Of a DNA stretch of 64,000 nucleotides, positions 1 through 11,049 are shown one piece after another. Source of the stretch: Pinus tabuliformis (taxonomy: Eukaryota; Streptophyta; Pinopsida; Pinales; Pinaceae). Position 1 is the stretch's first letter, and every line of letters starts with the position of its first letter. Where the stretch lies: the NCBI GenBank assembly GCA_031772625.1, contig CM062815.1:123055977-123119976 (forward strand). The letters run 5' to 3'. Below the pieces are notes generated by a model. It made no database searches. It was not told the DNA's origin and saw only the letters and a list, made by a program, of their open reading frames with translations. A program made the position numbers and the translations under genes.

Positions 1-76
1 AATTAAATTTTGTCTTGTAGATTCAACATTAGTAAACATCTCAAGGGAAGACACCACTAAGAAATTATGGGACAAG

Positions 77-361
77 TTGGGATACTTATACCAATCGAAA
101 TTCCTGGTTACTAAGTTGTTTATTTGGAAAAAAATATACCTTCTAGGGATGAAAGAGGGTGATTCAGTCATAGAACAACTACATGCATTCAATATTGTGA
201 TTATTCAGATATTAAGTGTGTACATATTTAATATAAAAGAAGAAAAGTGTACCATTCTATTTTGTTCTTTTCCATACTCCTGGGATAATCTAGTCATGGC
301 TATTGGGAGTAATACAACCACACCGATTCTTGAGGATGTGGTGGCATCTCTATTGTCATAG
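77..361 (+). pseudogene. Copia gag fragment (UBN2-type)
   Basis: A 94-residue open stretch reads like the central part of a copia Gag of the UBN2 family, the capsid-like protein that packages element RNA. The pattern LYQSK, then KLF/KK, then GDSVIEQL and a downstream SWDNLVMAIGSN matches the intact-looking gag of the copia at 55609-56052. An upstream part starting before the window is implied, because 60-76 encodes the expected KLWDKLG lead-in. It is followed by stops before the zinc knuckle, so no full Gag can be made. Confidence 0.85.
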
Positions 362-479
362 GAAATGAGGATAAGGAACACAAAAGTATTGACCAAAGAT
401 GCACTAATGATGAGAGTTGAATCGATAAGAAAGGGAAAAGGAAAATTCTCCAAAAGATAATATAGACCAAAAGGAAGAT

Positions 480-800
480 CTAAGTCTCTAGCTAAGTTGA
501 TAAGAAGATGTTGGAAATGTAGTAAATGAGGGAATTAAAAAAGAGATTGTAAATTGAACATTTCTAAGTAGATAAAGGGATTTGATGAGTAGTCAAATGA
601 ATATATGACTTCTTTGGGTGAAGGAGGAAATGTTTATTTAACTTCGATAGATACATGGTCAGATTAGGAAGAATGGTTGATTGACTCAAGATAATCCTAT
701 CATATGGCACCCCATAACGAGTTATTTTGTGAATACGAAGAATATGATGGAGGGGATGTCTACCTGGGGAGTGAATCAATAGCTAGGATAGTCAATTTAT
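480..800 (+). pseudogene. Copia zinc knuckle and aspartic protease remnant
   Basis: Around 505-555 the + strand reads RRCWKCSK, stop, GN, stop, KRDC, a CCHC knuckle with two stops in it. At about 670-775 it reads EWLIDSR followed by a stop and then YHMAPHNELFCEYEEYDGG. This is the retropepsin region, in which the catalytic DSGAS motif has become DSR-stop. The same downstream block occurs in the copia at 55117-55587. It is a relic with no coding capacity. Confidence 0.8.
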
Positions 801-1089
801 GTTTGAGTTTGAATAGTGTTGAAGGATGGTCGGAGTAGAACATTACTAGGGGTACTACATATTCCATGCCTGGGTAAACACCTCACATCTATTAGTTGAA
901 TGGGTGATGTAGGTGTGCATGTCGTATTCAATAAGGACTCATGTAATATGATCATTGGATAAATGGTGTCAATGAGAAGTGTTCATATTAGGAAATTGTA
1001 CAAGCTATCAAAGCATAGTGACTCAAGTGGATCCAATAGTGCATTCATTCCTAAAATAGACGAGTTAGCCTCTTGTTTAGTAAAAAAAA

Positions 1090-1830
1090 CCGTGCTATGG
1101 AATCAAATAATGGGAGAAATTAGCGAGAAATGACTTTGAGATATGAAAAGCAAAGGTATGGGTGTAGGTTTTATTGATAATACTTTGGAATTCAATTTCG
1201 GTAAACATTAGGTTTATGGGAAATATACTTTTTTTAGATTCCTATCTAGTGCTATAAGGGAAAACATAATTCTTGAGCTAATTCATAATGATGTATATAT
1301 GCCAATACGAATGCATTCAATAGGTGAATCCATATATTATGTATCCTTTGTTGATGACTTCTCCCTGATGACATGGATGTATTTCCTAAAGAATAAGTTA
1401 GATGTTTTCCAAAAATATAATAAATTTAAATACCTTGTGGAAAATAAAATAGATAAGAAGATAAAGATGACGAGAATTGAAAATGGAGATGAATTAAATA
1501 GTAAAGAGTTTGAGAAACTCTGTAACAACATGGGATAAATGCCAAACATATACTAAATACACTCTTCAACAAAACAAAGTTGCAAATTTTTTATAGGATG
1601 TTGGTGGACAAGGAAAGGAGCATGCTTGGTAGTGTGAGGTTGACACAAGATTTTCTTGGTGGAGGCAATAAACACTTCAGGTTACCTAGTGAATATGTAT
1701 TCAACATCAACGTTGGTTTACAAAACTCCACACGAAGTATAGTTTGGTAAAAATCCATCACTTGCGCCTCTCAAAGACTTGGATGTGAGGCTTTTGTACA
1801 TATACCAAATGAGAAGAGGAAAAAGTTGGA
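1090..1830 (+). pseudogene. Copia integrase remnant
   Basis: The pre-integrase block begins near 1097 (LWNQIMGEIS, matching LWHQRLGNIG of intact relatives). The longest open piece is 1299-1538, with YYVSFVDDFSLMTWMYF holding the first catalytic Asp region of the DDE integrase core. The second Asp is in a degenerate TRIENGDEL stretch. The C-terminal region after 1550 is shifted and full of stops. Integrase would insert the cDNA; this copy cannot. Confidence 0.8.
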
Positions 1831-2089
1831 TAAAAAGGAAGTAAAGTGTATTTTCATCAACTACAAGGATGGAATGAAAGTATATATGTTATGAGATCCA
1901 GAGAAAATGAAGGCAATTATAGTTGAGATGTTATAATTAGGGAAGTTAGGTGTACTTCCAGTACTAAAGAGGTTCCAGAAAAGGAGAAAGGAAAACAAAA
2001 TTGGTGTTAAAATTGAGGTTAAAAGAGAGTGTCTCAGATGAGTTGAAGAATTTAGCTGAAGAGGTGGAATGATAGACTCTAATTTTTGG

Positions 2090-2800
2090 GAGGTTTTGTC
2101 AATTAAGGAAATAATTTGAAAGGTATACCTCGCATAATTTTTGGTTTGCTCGTGTATTATCTACTGCTAGCAATGAACCTAGATCAGTTAAGGAGGCAAT
2201 CAGCTTGACATAGGGAAACATCTAGTTGAAATACATGAGAGAAGAATTGGATCCTTTACAAAAAAATGAGACATGAGATTTGGTCAAATCACCTATTGGA
2301 AGATAACTTCTTGGTGGCAAGTGGGTGTTCTAGCAAAAGTTGAATGTAATAAGTCAAGTCGAGAAGTACAAGGATGGAGTAGAGGAGAAAGGTTATTCCT
2401 AAGTTGAGGAATTTGAATTTGCTAAGATATTTTTCCCTGTTGAAAAATTAACTTCCATTAGATTACCAATGTATATGGATACAACATTTGATCTCGAAAT
2501 AGAGCAAGTGGATGTAAATAAAACATTCTACATGGAGATTTGGAAGAATAAATCTACAAGAAACTGGGTCCAAGAAAAGATGGTTTGCAAGTTGAGAAGT
2601 CCCTTTATGGTCTAAAGAAATTACCAAGGATGTGGTGCCAAAATTTAGGCACATACATTTAGGGATTGGGATTTGTGGCAAGTTGAGGTGATCACTGTGT
2701 ATATATCAAGTCATAAGGTAAGTGTTTCATATATGTAGTTTTATACGTTTATGACATGTTACTGATTAGAAACAAAAAGGGTGCAATCACTGAGGTGAAA
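2090..2800 (+). pseudogene. Copia reverse transcriptase remnant
   Basis: Motifs typical of copia RT can be followed across frames: GGKWVF near 2310, SQVEKYKDGV, a degenerate FSPVEKLTSIRL near 2430, and the LE-QVDVN-TF block near 2495. The active-site box near 2735-2760 reads LYVYDMLLI. One of the two Asp residues of the usual YVDD or HVDD is therefore replaced by Tyr. The minus-strand frame at 2463-2681 is a shadow of this region. Confidence 0.8.
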
Positions 2801-2819
2801 ATGTAGCTATAATTCTAAT

Positions 2820-3680
2820 TTGACACGAAGGATATTGGTGTTGCACATTTCATTCATGGAATGGAAATCAGGAGAGATTGTGTAGTTAGGAAGCTATGGA
2901 TAAGTTAGAAGAAGCATTTAAAAATGCATTATCATAAACCAGTGAAGATACCGATTCCTGTTGGGGAAATACTAACCATTGAATAATTTACAAAGACATA
3001 GGAAGAAAGAGAGGACACATCTCATGTTCCATATGCAAGTGTTTTAGGTAGTTTAATGTATGAAATGGCATATAATCAACCAAATATTGCTCATTTAGTG
3101 GGAATATAGAGAAGATACATGACAATACTTGGAAAAAAACATTAGTCTGCTATAAAAATAATATTTGGGTATTTGCATGACACGATTGATCATCTGATTT
3201 GCTACCACGAAGGACTTAAGGATGAAAGTGAGGCATGTGTACAAGGATTTATCAATGTTTACTGTCACAAAGATCTATATAATAGAAGGTTGATAGTGGT
3301 ACGTGTTCAAGTTGTTTGATTGATATATTAACTAGATGAGTAAGAGACAATTAGTCATGGAACTATTGATGACATAAGATAAATACATGAAAACACTCAT
3401 GTAATCAAGGAATGAGTTTGTTTACAATAACTACGTTCATATATTGGTTTTTGTCAACAAGCAATAAAGATAGGTTGTGACAATTAGAGTGCAATATTAT
3501 TGGAAAAAAACTTGGCATATGATTTAAGAACAAAACATATTGATGTCTAATACTATTTCATTAGAGACATGGTGGAAGAAAGAACATGCTACTAGTAAAA
3601 GTAGACATGGTGAAGAATGTTACAGACTTTCTAACAAAGTTGGTGAGTGCTAGTAAACTCTCTTTGACCCTAGTTCACTA
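2820..3680 (+). pseudogene. Copia RT connection and RNase H remnant
   Basis: The region begins with an RT-thumb block (FDTKDIGVAHFI), followed by GSLMYEMAYNQPNIAH near 3050 and a degenerate RRLIVVRVQVV segment near 3285. It ends with the copia C-terminal signature, where H-IDV-YYFIRD near 3535 leads to a degenerate DFLTKLVSASKLS near 3630-3660. Stops are frequent. It supports the orientation and the 3' limit of the relic. Confidence 0.75.
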
Positions 3681-3721
3681 AAAGCACGGTATTAATAGTT
3701 CATGCAACGAAGATAACAACT

Positions 3722-4130
3722 GGGAGATTTTGAAGGTTTTTTACTCTTTGTAGGTAATATCATTCAACTTGACTTCAATTATTCAATGGGTTGGTCGAGA
3801 AAGACAACTAAGAATGAACTTAGACAAGTTTGGCTGGGAACAGTCAACTAGGGATAGAAATTTGATGTGATGCTCAATGTCAATTGGATGGGAATACAAG
3901 TCGAAGGTTGAGTAAATAGGTCGACATCATGTTGAGATAATTTATGTTAGTTGGAGTTGAAGAGAATTCAAGTAGCTAACATAAGTCGATAATTGGCTGG
4001 AGCAGTCGAAGAGATATAGTTGGGTGTACACGCATACTCAACTTAGGCTAGTGGTTGAAGTGAAACAAAGTACAATTGGAACTACTTAGAAAATGGTTAT
4101 GAACCTTGAGATTCTTGGGATCTTAGCCAA
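3722..4130 (+). repeat. Probable purine tract and start of 3' LTR of Copia-1
   Basis: After the end of the RNase H remnant the sequence reads aactgggagattt followed by TGAAGG. In copia elements a short GGGAGA-type purine tract lies directly before the TG of the 3' LTR, so the LTR probably begins at 3731. I could not find its CA end or its partner LTR, which would be left of the window. The downstream limit given is arbitrary. Confidence 0.45.
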
Positions 4131-4240
4131 TGCTATTTAGCCACATATACTAATAACAATGTAAACTTTGAAACGGGAACTATAAACTCAAAACGGGAAC
4201 TCTGGCCAAAAACCCCAAAAAAAACATCAAAAACAGTGCT

Positions 4241-4432
4241 AAAAACGAAAAGTATGTATACTGGAACAATGTTTTTTTTTAAGGTGTCAATTTTGACACG
4301 TGTTTTAAAAATGGCGGTGACTACAAAATTTACTACGAAATTTTCGTGCAAAATATAACTTCAAAACGAAAGTGATGATACTGGAATAACGTTTTTTTTT
4401 TTAGGGTCAATTTTCAAACTTTTTAAAAAATG
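4241..4432. repeat. Imperfect direct repeat of about 70 bp
   Basis: Two similar units start at about 4241 and 4362. Both run from AAAACGAAA through a tactGGAAyAAyG block to a run of nine or more T and a GTCAATTTT block. The separation is about 121 bp. The repeat lies about 0.4 kb beyond the 3' end of the transposase-like gene and could belong to that element's terminal region. That link is inference. Confidence 0.6.
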
Positions 4433-4440
4433 CTAATAAA

Positions 4441-4859
4441 ACCAATTTTTTATGTCTCAAACAAAGTTAATTTTTAAGGGAAAAAACACATTAATGTTTC
4501 TGGTAGAATATCATTTTTCTTTCCTAAGTATAAATTTAACATGTTTTCAACCACACCATGCTAGATACAAAAGAAATTGAAATTTTTTCAACTATAAAAT
4601 TAAAAAACCATGACATTATGAACAAATTATATCACTAAATGAAATCAAAAGTCTTTATTTGTATACTGAATAAAACAGACATTATATCTCTAATTTGATA
4701 TTGCATTGTAGATATTTAAACAATAAAATTTATCATACTTAAGACATAATCCAACAACATAAAAATGCTTAATAACTTCTCATTTAACAACATATGGAAA
4801 ACATTAATTTTATTTGAAGATATGATGCATACATCAATTATATAATCTGTCTTAAACAA
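4441..4859. other. AT-rich stretch, no gene seen
   Basis: This is AT-rich DNA with short homopolymer runs. No ORF, repeat or RNA gene can be supported. It probably includes the 3' flank of the minus-strand gene that ends at 4860. Confidence 0.6.
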
Positions 4860-7568
4860 TTATTCAAAATCACTCATATTTTCTTGCACACCATCACAAT
4901 TCACATCTTCAGATGAGTGACTGGATGCTGACAAAGATGTTCCATATTCTTCTCTTTCATCAACTAGTGCCCCATCTGAGTCCACATGCATGCCCAATAT
5001 TCCAGGTTTCAAAAGTCTTCTAGATCTACGACTGGTTTCAGCAGACTCCCATGTCAACACTATTCCTTCTGGTAACAACCTTTTCAGAATCTCTGTCGTC
5101 TTGAAGCGAAGAGTTCCTCTCTTTGTTAAATTGAAGTCATAAACAAGTATGTCAACATCCTCCAATTGTAATATGTCTGTGCGGCGACGATTTATATTTG
5201 TACCCTTTCTTTTTCTTTTTCCACCATTTTTTTTGTCAACTACCATCTCTGGCTTATACACACCATTGAATGGGTGTGTATTTGTGGCATACCAATGTAC
5301 TTCAACACCTGTAACATCCTCATTTTCTGTAAAGACCTTTATAACTTTAGCAACCCAAAATGGATAGCCTTTGGGATCTCCATCTGCTAGCATTGCAATC
5401 ATGCAACCCTCCTTAATATCATGTACTGAACCCCTATAAAGGTCTTCCATGGCTTCACGTTGTGCACGAGATCTTCTGGAACCAATATACATCTCTCTTT
5501 CCATTGCCTGTGAAGAATTAATAATACCTTGAGTTTGTTGCTGTTCAACAATGTTTACTTCCTCTTGTTCATTCGACACATTTTGTGGCCAAATAAATGG
5601 ATTTTTCAAAGGTATATCTTCATTGGTTGTTGTTGAAATGATATCACTTTGATTATTGAAAAATGACTCCCACCAAACTGAATCAGCAATGTCAAAGTAC
5701 TCATATGTATATCTAATACATTTTTTAATTTCTTCTAGGCAATCAGAATAATTTATATGTCTATTCTGTCTGCGTGCATTCTGAACTTCACCAACTGATT
5801 GTAATAACAATATTTTTGATGCAAATATTGGACGATCTGGAATGAACTTCAAAAATTGCAAACCTGATGACGGTGCCCATTCTGTAGTAGTTGAAAACTT
5901 CTTGCCCCATATTAGTGTTTTCCCATCAATTTTTTTTATACGAAATTGATGTTGGAAGCTAATATCATTAAGTTGTTCAATGCATTTCCCCTCACCATAT
6001 GATCCTAGAATAAACCTTCGCATGTCAACAGTTTCTTCCAACACTTCAAAAGCAGGGTCTGGCATGTATGGTTTCTTAATACATTCAATTAGTGATGGCA
6101 AGCTCCCAACTTCCTTCCTCCTCAATGTGACTGAAAAACGACTGAACATCTGATCAATATGGTCATGAGTGTGCCCAACAAGAAGGAAACCAACCTTTAC
6201 CTTCTGAAAAATTCTCAATTCAACAAGCATGTTAAGATACCCAAAAAACTTCAGGAAGTGTTGTCCAATTGTAGATACAAAACTTCAGGAAGATTACCAG
6301 ACCAATGAGAAATCACATCTTGAATTATGGTTATGGCTAGATTTGCATCATTATGAATATTTGGAGCTGTGAAGTACACCCTTGGCAACATTTTCCTATT
6401 GAAGACCATACAACCGACCAAGTGAAACTGAATAAAATTTTCCTCTTGTAGATTTTTGGGTGTGCGAACAAAATGTGGTAAAAGTGTTTTCTTCTGGTCC
6501 ATACCATCAATTATCAAACCCAAATATTTATTTGGATTATCATAACACTTCTTTCGATGCTTGTACAACTTCTTCCTTTCATTTGTTTGTTGTTCGCGAT
6601 GCTCCTGAAGTTCTTTGACAATTAAATCTACACAACATAAAAGAAATTCATTACGAAATATGTTTTCATAGTTGATGACTATACATTTTAAAAGTAAAAG
6701 TTATGAACACTTACCTCTTTCTGAGCCTTCACATTTGTCCCTTTTTGATTTAAGAGAAGCACATGTACTGCAAATCCCCATCCTTGTCTTCTTAGGAATA
6801 CGAACATTATTGAATTCTTTCTTCCATATCTTCACAAAATATTGATATGTAATAAATTGGCCCTGTCCCTCAACACTTTCTGCATATTCTTTGTATAAGT
6901 TGTAGATTTCTCGTCTTGAAAAATTATCTGGAATATGTATTGTCTCTCTATTTGGCATACACTCTCCATGCTTTGAAAAGAAATCTTTCATCCATGACCT
7001 TGCAGTATTTGATAATGTCCCAAACTGTCTTTTATAACGTACTTCTGAATAAAATGTGGGATCCTTTTCCAAATTTTCTTGAATTCTCGAGAGACGAAAA
7101 TTCCCAATTGAATGAAACATTTGAAAGCTTTTCTACACAATAATAAATTCCTAATTGATAATCATAACCTGAAAATGTAGATTGCATGCAACCAACTAAA
7201 TATGAGTTTTGCATGCTTTTATTCATTGACAAATATCTCTTCCTTCTTTCTAATGCAAATGTGAAATCCATACGTTTCAAGCAATTTTTTTGGCAACATT
7301 CACTTGAAATGAGAGCGCTGATAGAACTTCTTCTCGTCAGATATTCTGCTCTACCCCTTGTATAACTAGAATAGTTTGCATTGATACGAAAAGGTCTGCT
7401 CCTACTCCTTAATACAATATTTCTTGCAACATCTCCATCATTGGATCATCACTGCTGCTCTCATCCTGTTCTTCATCACTGTTGCTCTCATAGTCCTTAG
7501 AATCAGGACTAAGAGGACATTGTGATACTCCAATCTTTGAAAATCATCATCCTGCGCTTCATCACTTC
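4860..7568 (-). CDS. DUF7869-like protein, transposase-like, multi-exon, probably disrupted
   Basis: The gene reads right to left. Its 5' part at about 7560-7170 encodes an acidic Ser/Asp-rich leader and a Cys block (ECCQKNCLKR, then YLVGCMQS). The next exon (7132-6715) has a helical region and a C-x2-C (ICSTCASLK). A third part (6627-6251) has IIDGMDQ and LYLQLDNT. The last ORF (6230-4860, 456 residues) begins LVELRIFQ and holds VGHTHDHIDQ near residues 18-27, an aromatic PWWP/tudor-like segment (YPFWVAKV) around residues 275-335, and an acidic tail. This is the layout of the DUF7869 family (name from memory). The Asp, Asp and His/Asp signatures suggest an RNase H-fold transposase, which is inference. 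The 87-bp intron splices in frame. The 7170/7132 junction does not resolve cleanly, and a frameshift with a short deletion sits at 6245-6258. The N-terminus runs into the assembly gap. Confidence 0.65.
6628..6714 (-). other. Spliceable intron in the DUF7869-like gene
   Basis: On the minus strand the upstream frame ends AGAG before GTAAGT at 6714, and the acceptor TGTGTAG ends at 6628. Exon 1 leaves one base and exon 2 supplies two, so splicing forms a GAT codon and joins two open frames exactly. The length (87 bp) is normal for plants. Without splicing, a TAA follows within a few codons. Confidence 0.75.
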
Positions 7569-7668
7569 NNNNNNNNNNNNNNNNNNNNNNNNNNNNNNNN
7601 NNNNNNNNNNNNNNNNNNNNNNNNNNNNNNNNNNNNNNNNNNNNNNNNNNNNNNNNNNNNNNNNNNNN
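7569..7668. other. Assembly gap of 100 N
   Basis: Exactly 100 N is a convention for a gap of unknown size. The minus-strand transposase-like gene lies on its left and the leader of a chromovirus on its right. The N-terminus of that gene and the 5' LTR of the chromovirus are probably hidden in it. Confidence 0.95.
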
Positions 7669-8063
7669 GGGGGGATCACACATCACTATTCCAGATCAGC
7701 AAGTGCAGCAGCAGCCGACATCAGTCCCACAGCTCCATCAGATCAGCAGCAGCAGTTGTTCCACATTCAGATCTCTCAGATCCACCAGATCGGAGTAGTT
7801 GTGAAGGGTTCTGTCCCTGGATATAATTTTCGCAGGACTTTTGGCACATTGACATTTTGAGGATTTGGTGACTGCAGTATTGATCAGGAAGGAGTAAACT
7901 CGGTTAGGAGTTTTCCAAAAAAGAAGTCTGAGATCTTCCGGGGCGCTTATTGGTGACCTAGCCCATCAGAATCAAGACGACGAGCTGAGCAAGGTGGTAC
8001 CATTCAATTTCTTAGTAAAAATTTTTTAGGCGGTCCCAATTTTTTTTCATCAGGTTGGTGTAG
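7669..8063 (+). other. Chromovirus leader, no gene
   Basis: A CAG/GATCAG-rich stretch is followed by mixed sequence up to the gag start. It contains no match to the 3' LTR at 12433-12904 and no tRNA-type primer site. It is most simply the untranslated leader, or part of one, of the element that follows. Confidence 0.45.
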
Positions 8064-8990
8064 GTGGAAACTCACACTCAAGCGATGGCCAATGAAAGGA
8101 TAGACAAAATTGAAGACCATGTGAACTCCCTCCAAACTACGGTGAAGAATATCGAACTTGAGCTTAAAGGAATAAGTCTCCAGATACATGATGCACTCCA
8201 AAGGGCAAGGAGCCAGCCCACAAGGAGGCGTATAATGGCCATGAATACCATGAGGGTGAGTCTAGCCACTTCATCACGTCTGGCACACCCATCCACCACC
8301 CAGTCAGCGACCTCCCAAGTTGGATATGCATAATTTTGACGGTTCTCACACGTCCCGCATGGCTAGCACAAATGGAGCAGTATTCCAATTGAATCATATC
8401 ATAGATGAGGGGACTAAGCTTATGGTGGGCCCATGTACTTGGGACAATGAACGATGGCAATGGAAGGAATGCCATCAACGTTGCAATGGACATTTTCAGA
8501 ATTGGGCCCAATTTGCCAAAGCTCTTCGAAGTCACTTTGAACAGGAAGACTCTTTTTTGGGGCGTCTCATAAGCTCCGACAGACGAGTACAGTGGAGGAA
8601 TATATTACTGCTTTTGAAGCCTTAGCCTTCTGCACTAGGGGTCTCACAGATGAGTTCTACATGGAATGCTTTATTCAGCGGTCTTAAAGAAGCCATCAAA
8701 GCTCAGGTTCTACTCCACCACCCTCCCACATGGACAGAGGCTTGCCAGGTAGCTCGTAAGGTGGGAACGTGCATTAACAGCCCAATCCAGTCGCCCCCAA
8801 CTTCCGCTAAAGGTCGTCCCTCACAGGCTCCCAATACGACTCAGAACTTAAGATTCAAAAGGTGTCACCTGCGGAAATGGCCGAAAGAAGGGAAGCAAGG
8901 ACTATGTTACTACTGTGATGAAAAATATTCCCCGGGTCATAAATGCAAAGAGCCCAAATTTTTTTCAAATAGATGCCACTGACTACAGCT
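8064..8990 (+). pseudogene. Chromovirus gag
   Basis: Three frames (8064-8333, 8320-8625, 8650-8982) together encode Gag, the structural protein that forms the particle. It starts with a predicted coiled coil (ERIDKIEDHVNSLQTT) and continues with the retrotrans-gag capsid block around 8440-8780 (WPQFAKALRSHF-like, then FSGLKEAIKAQVL). It ends with a CCHC knuckle at about 8905-8946 (CYYCDEKYSPGHKC). A probable start is the ATG at 8064 or the in-frame ATG at 8085. The frame changes near 8330 and 8625 are mutations, so no complete Gag is produced. Confidence 0.82.
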
Positions 8991-9083
8991 CCACCGAGGA
9001 AGATCCACCACTTGAGGAACCGGAGGCGATTGAAGAAGATAACCAAAAGGAGATTGTATCTGATGAACCAATTATTTCGCTAA

Positions 9084-9460
9084 ATGCATTGGCAGGAATT
9101 TCTTCCCCTCAAACTCTCAAAAATCAGGGGTTTTCTTAAACATCGCCCAGTAGTAGTCTTGATTGATAGTGGAAGTACCATAATTTCATCCATCAAAAGA
9201 TTCTTGAAGCAGCATATTGTTTCGTCAGGGCCGTTTCTAACTTCCAAGTTCAGATTGCAGATGGGGGCACAATGAAATGTGAAGGTCGCTGTGAAAATGT
9301 CAAACTTCAAATGGGGGATTATCAATGAAAACCCACATGTTTGCAATACACATGGGGGGTTGCGACATTGTCCTAGGCGCGGAATGGCTCCGCACTCTTG
9401 GGCCAATCACAATGGATTTCTAGGGTGTTATATATGAGTTTTAAGCAGAACAACTCCACA
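9084..9460 (+). pseudogene. Chromovirus aspartic protease
   Basis: The frame 9084-9275 contains VVVLIDSGST, the retropepsin catalytic D-S/T-G motif. It is followed by the expected flap-side sequence in another frame (TMKCEGRC near 9270 and DIVLGAEWLRTLG near 9370-9405, the conserved DxVLGxxWL block). The protease would cleave the Gag-Pol precursor. It is broken by at least one frameshift near 9275. Confidence 0.8.
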
Positions 9461-9739
9461 CATACCCTCCGTGGACTACAGGCGGGAGCCCCTCTATCAT
9501 CAGCTCGCATAGGATGGAAAAATTGTTAAAAAAGGGCCATCATGGAGTGGTAGCTCGATTTAATTCCATCCAGGTAGTCGACACCATGTCTTGCCAATTC
9601 ATCCTGAGATGCAACAGATTTTAAATAACATCGGACGGTCTTTGACAAGCCTCATGAGCTTCCACCCTCGCGAGGGGAACATGATCATAGCATCACATTG
9701 GTTCCAGGGGCCCAACCCCAAATGTGCAACCATACAGAT

Positions 9740-10960
9740 ATCCGTTCACCCAAAAGAATGAAATAGAAAAAATCATCAAGGAATTGTTGGAAGCAGGTGT
9801 CATTCGTCCCAGCATTAGTCCTTATTCATCCCTAGTGGTCATGGTCCTCAAGAAAGATGGGGAGTGGCAGATGTTGTCCCGACTTCAGGGCCCTCAATAA
9901 GTTAACAATCAAGATAAATTTCCCATCCCAGTGGTTGACGATTTGCTGGACGAATCAATGGGGCTCAATTCTTCACTAAGTTGGATCTTCGCTCAGGCTA
10001 CCACCAAATTCGCATGAAGGAAGTCGGCATTCCCAAGACGGCTTTCAGAACTCATGAAGGCCATTATGAGTTCCTGGTCATGCCATTTGGTCTCTGTAAT
10101 GCCCCCTCTACTTTTCAGAGCCTTATGAATCACCTCCCCAAACCATATCTCAGAAAATTTGTCCTTGTCTTCTTCGATGACATCCTCATCTATAGTGGCA
10201 CTGGGCGGCACATTCTTCAGCATATAGATCTACTCTTGCAACTGCTCCGCACGCATAAATTATTTGTCAAGATGTCTAAGTGTTCGTTTGGCATGGAAGA
10301 AGTTGAGTATTTGGGCCACATTGTGGGGCGTGAAGGTGTCAAGGTGGACCCCAAAAAGATCCAGGCAATGCAAGAATGGCCTCAACCTAAGACCTTGAAA
10401 AGCTTGAGAGGATTTTTGGGTCTCACAGGCTATTATCGTAAATTTGTCCGCAACTATGGCCGCATAGCGAAGCCCCTAACGCAACTCCTAAAGAAAAATT
10501 CCTTCTTCTGGAATGAGGAAGCACAACAGGCATTTACCGCTCTCAAAACCGTCATGTGTTCCACTCCCGTCTTAGCACTACCGAACTTCACCAAATCATT
10601 TGTCATTGAATGTGATGCTTCGGGAACAGGTATTGGAGCGGTATTAATGCAGGAAGGGCGACCATTGGCTTCACCATCCAACAACTAAGTGGGAGGATCT
10701 GGGCCAATCTACCTACGAGAAGGAAATGATGGCCCATCTTACATGCAGTCGAGACCTGGTGACCTTACTTGTTGGGGCAACGTTTCCAAATCCGCACAGA
10801 TCATCATAGTCTTAATTTTTTTTGGAGCAACGCCTATCTTCCCCACAACAAAATTAATGGTTAGCCAAAATGCTGGGATATGATTATGAGATCATTTACA
10901 AGAAAGGGAAAGACAACAGTGTAGCAGATGCATTGTCGCGCCAATTTGAGGAGGAAAGTA
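9740..10960 (+). pseudogene. Chromovirus reverse transcriptase and RNase H
   Basis: The RT begins near 9740 (ELLEAGVIRPS) and shows VLKKDGEW at about 9850. The long open frame 9981-10688 has [11 protein letters not shown], the palm [13 protein letters not shown] and an active site reading [10 protein letters not shown], so both catalytic Asp residues are present. It also has the connection block [10 protein letters not shown]. RNase H starts near 10605 with the catalytic [12 protein letters not shown]. It continues in shifted frames and ends at 10879-10940 with YEIIYKKGKDNSVADALSR. Stops at 10688 and nearby frameshifts inactivate it. Confidence 0.88.
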
Positions 10961-11049
10961 CTCTGCTCGCAATTTCCCTCCCATTCCAGACTGGATTGAA
11001 GAGGCTCACAGGGAATGGTTTTCACATCCCGGGCTCTCCCAACTCATTT

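Larger units (their letters stand above)
1..3730 (+). mobile_element. Decayed Ty1/copia internal region (Copia-1), 5' end outside window
   Basis: The + strand carries the copia order gag, zinc knuckle, protease, integrase, reverse transcriptase and RNase H in broken frames. Dozens of in-frame stops and frameshifts make it non-coding today. The gag, protease and RT stretches resemble those of the minus-strand copia at 51898-56814 closely enough to place both in one family. The 5' LTR must lie left of the window. A purine run at 3722-3727 just before a TG at 3731 marks the probable start of the 3' LTR. Confidence 0.9.

Noticed and set aside
7133..7168. 36-bp intron between the first two coding blocks of the transposase-like gene
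   Set aside because: Donor- and acceptor-like bases exist, but 36 bp is too short for a plant intron and the phases do not join.
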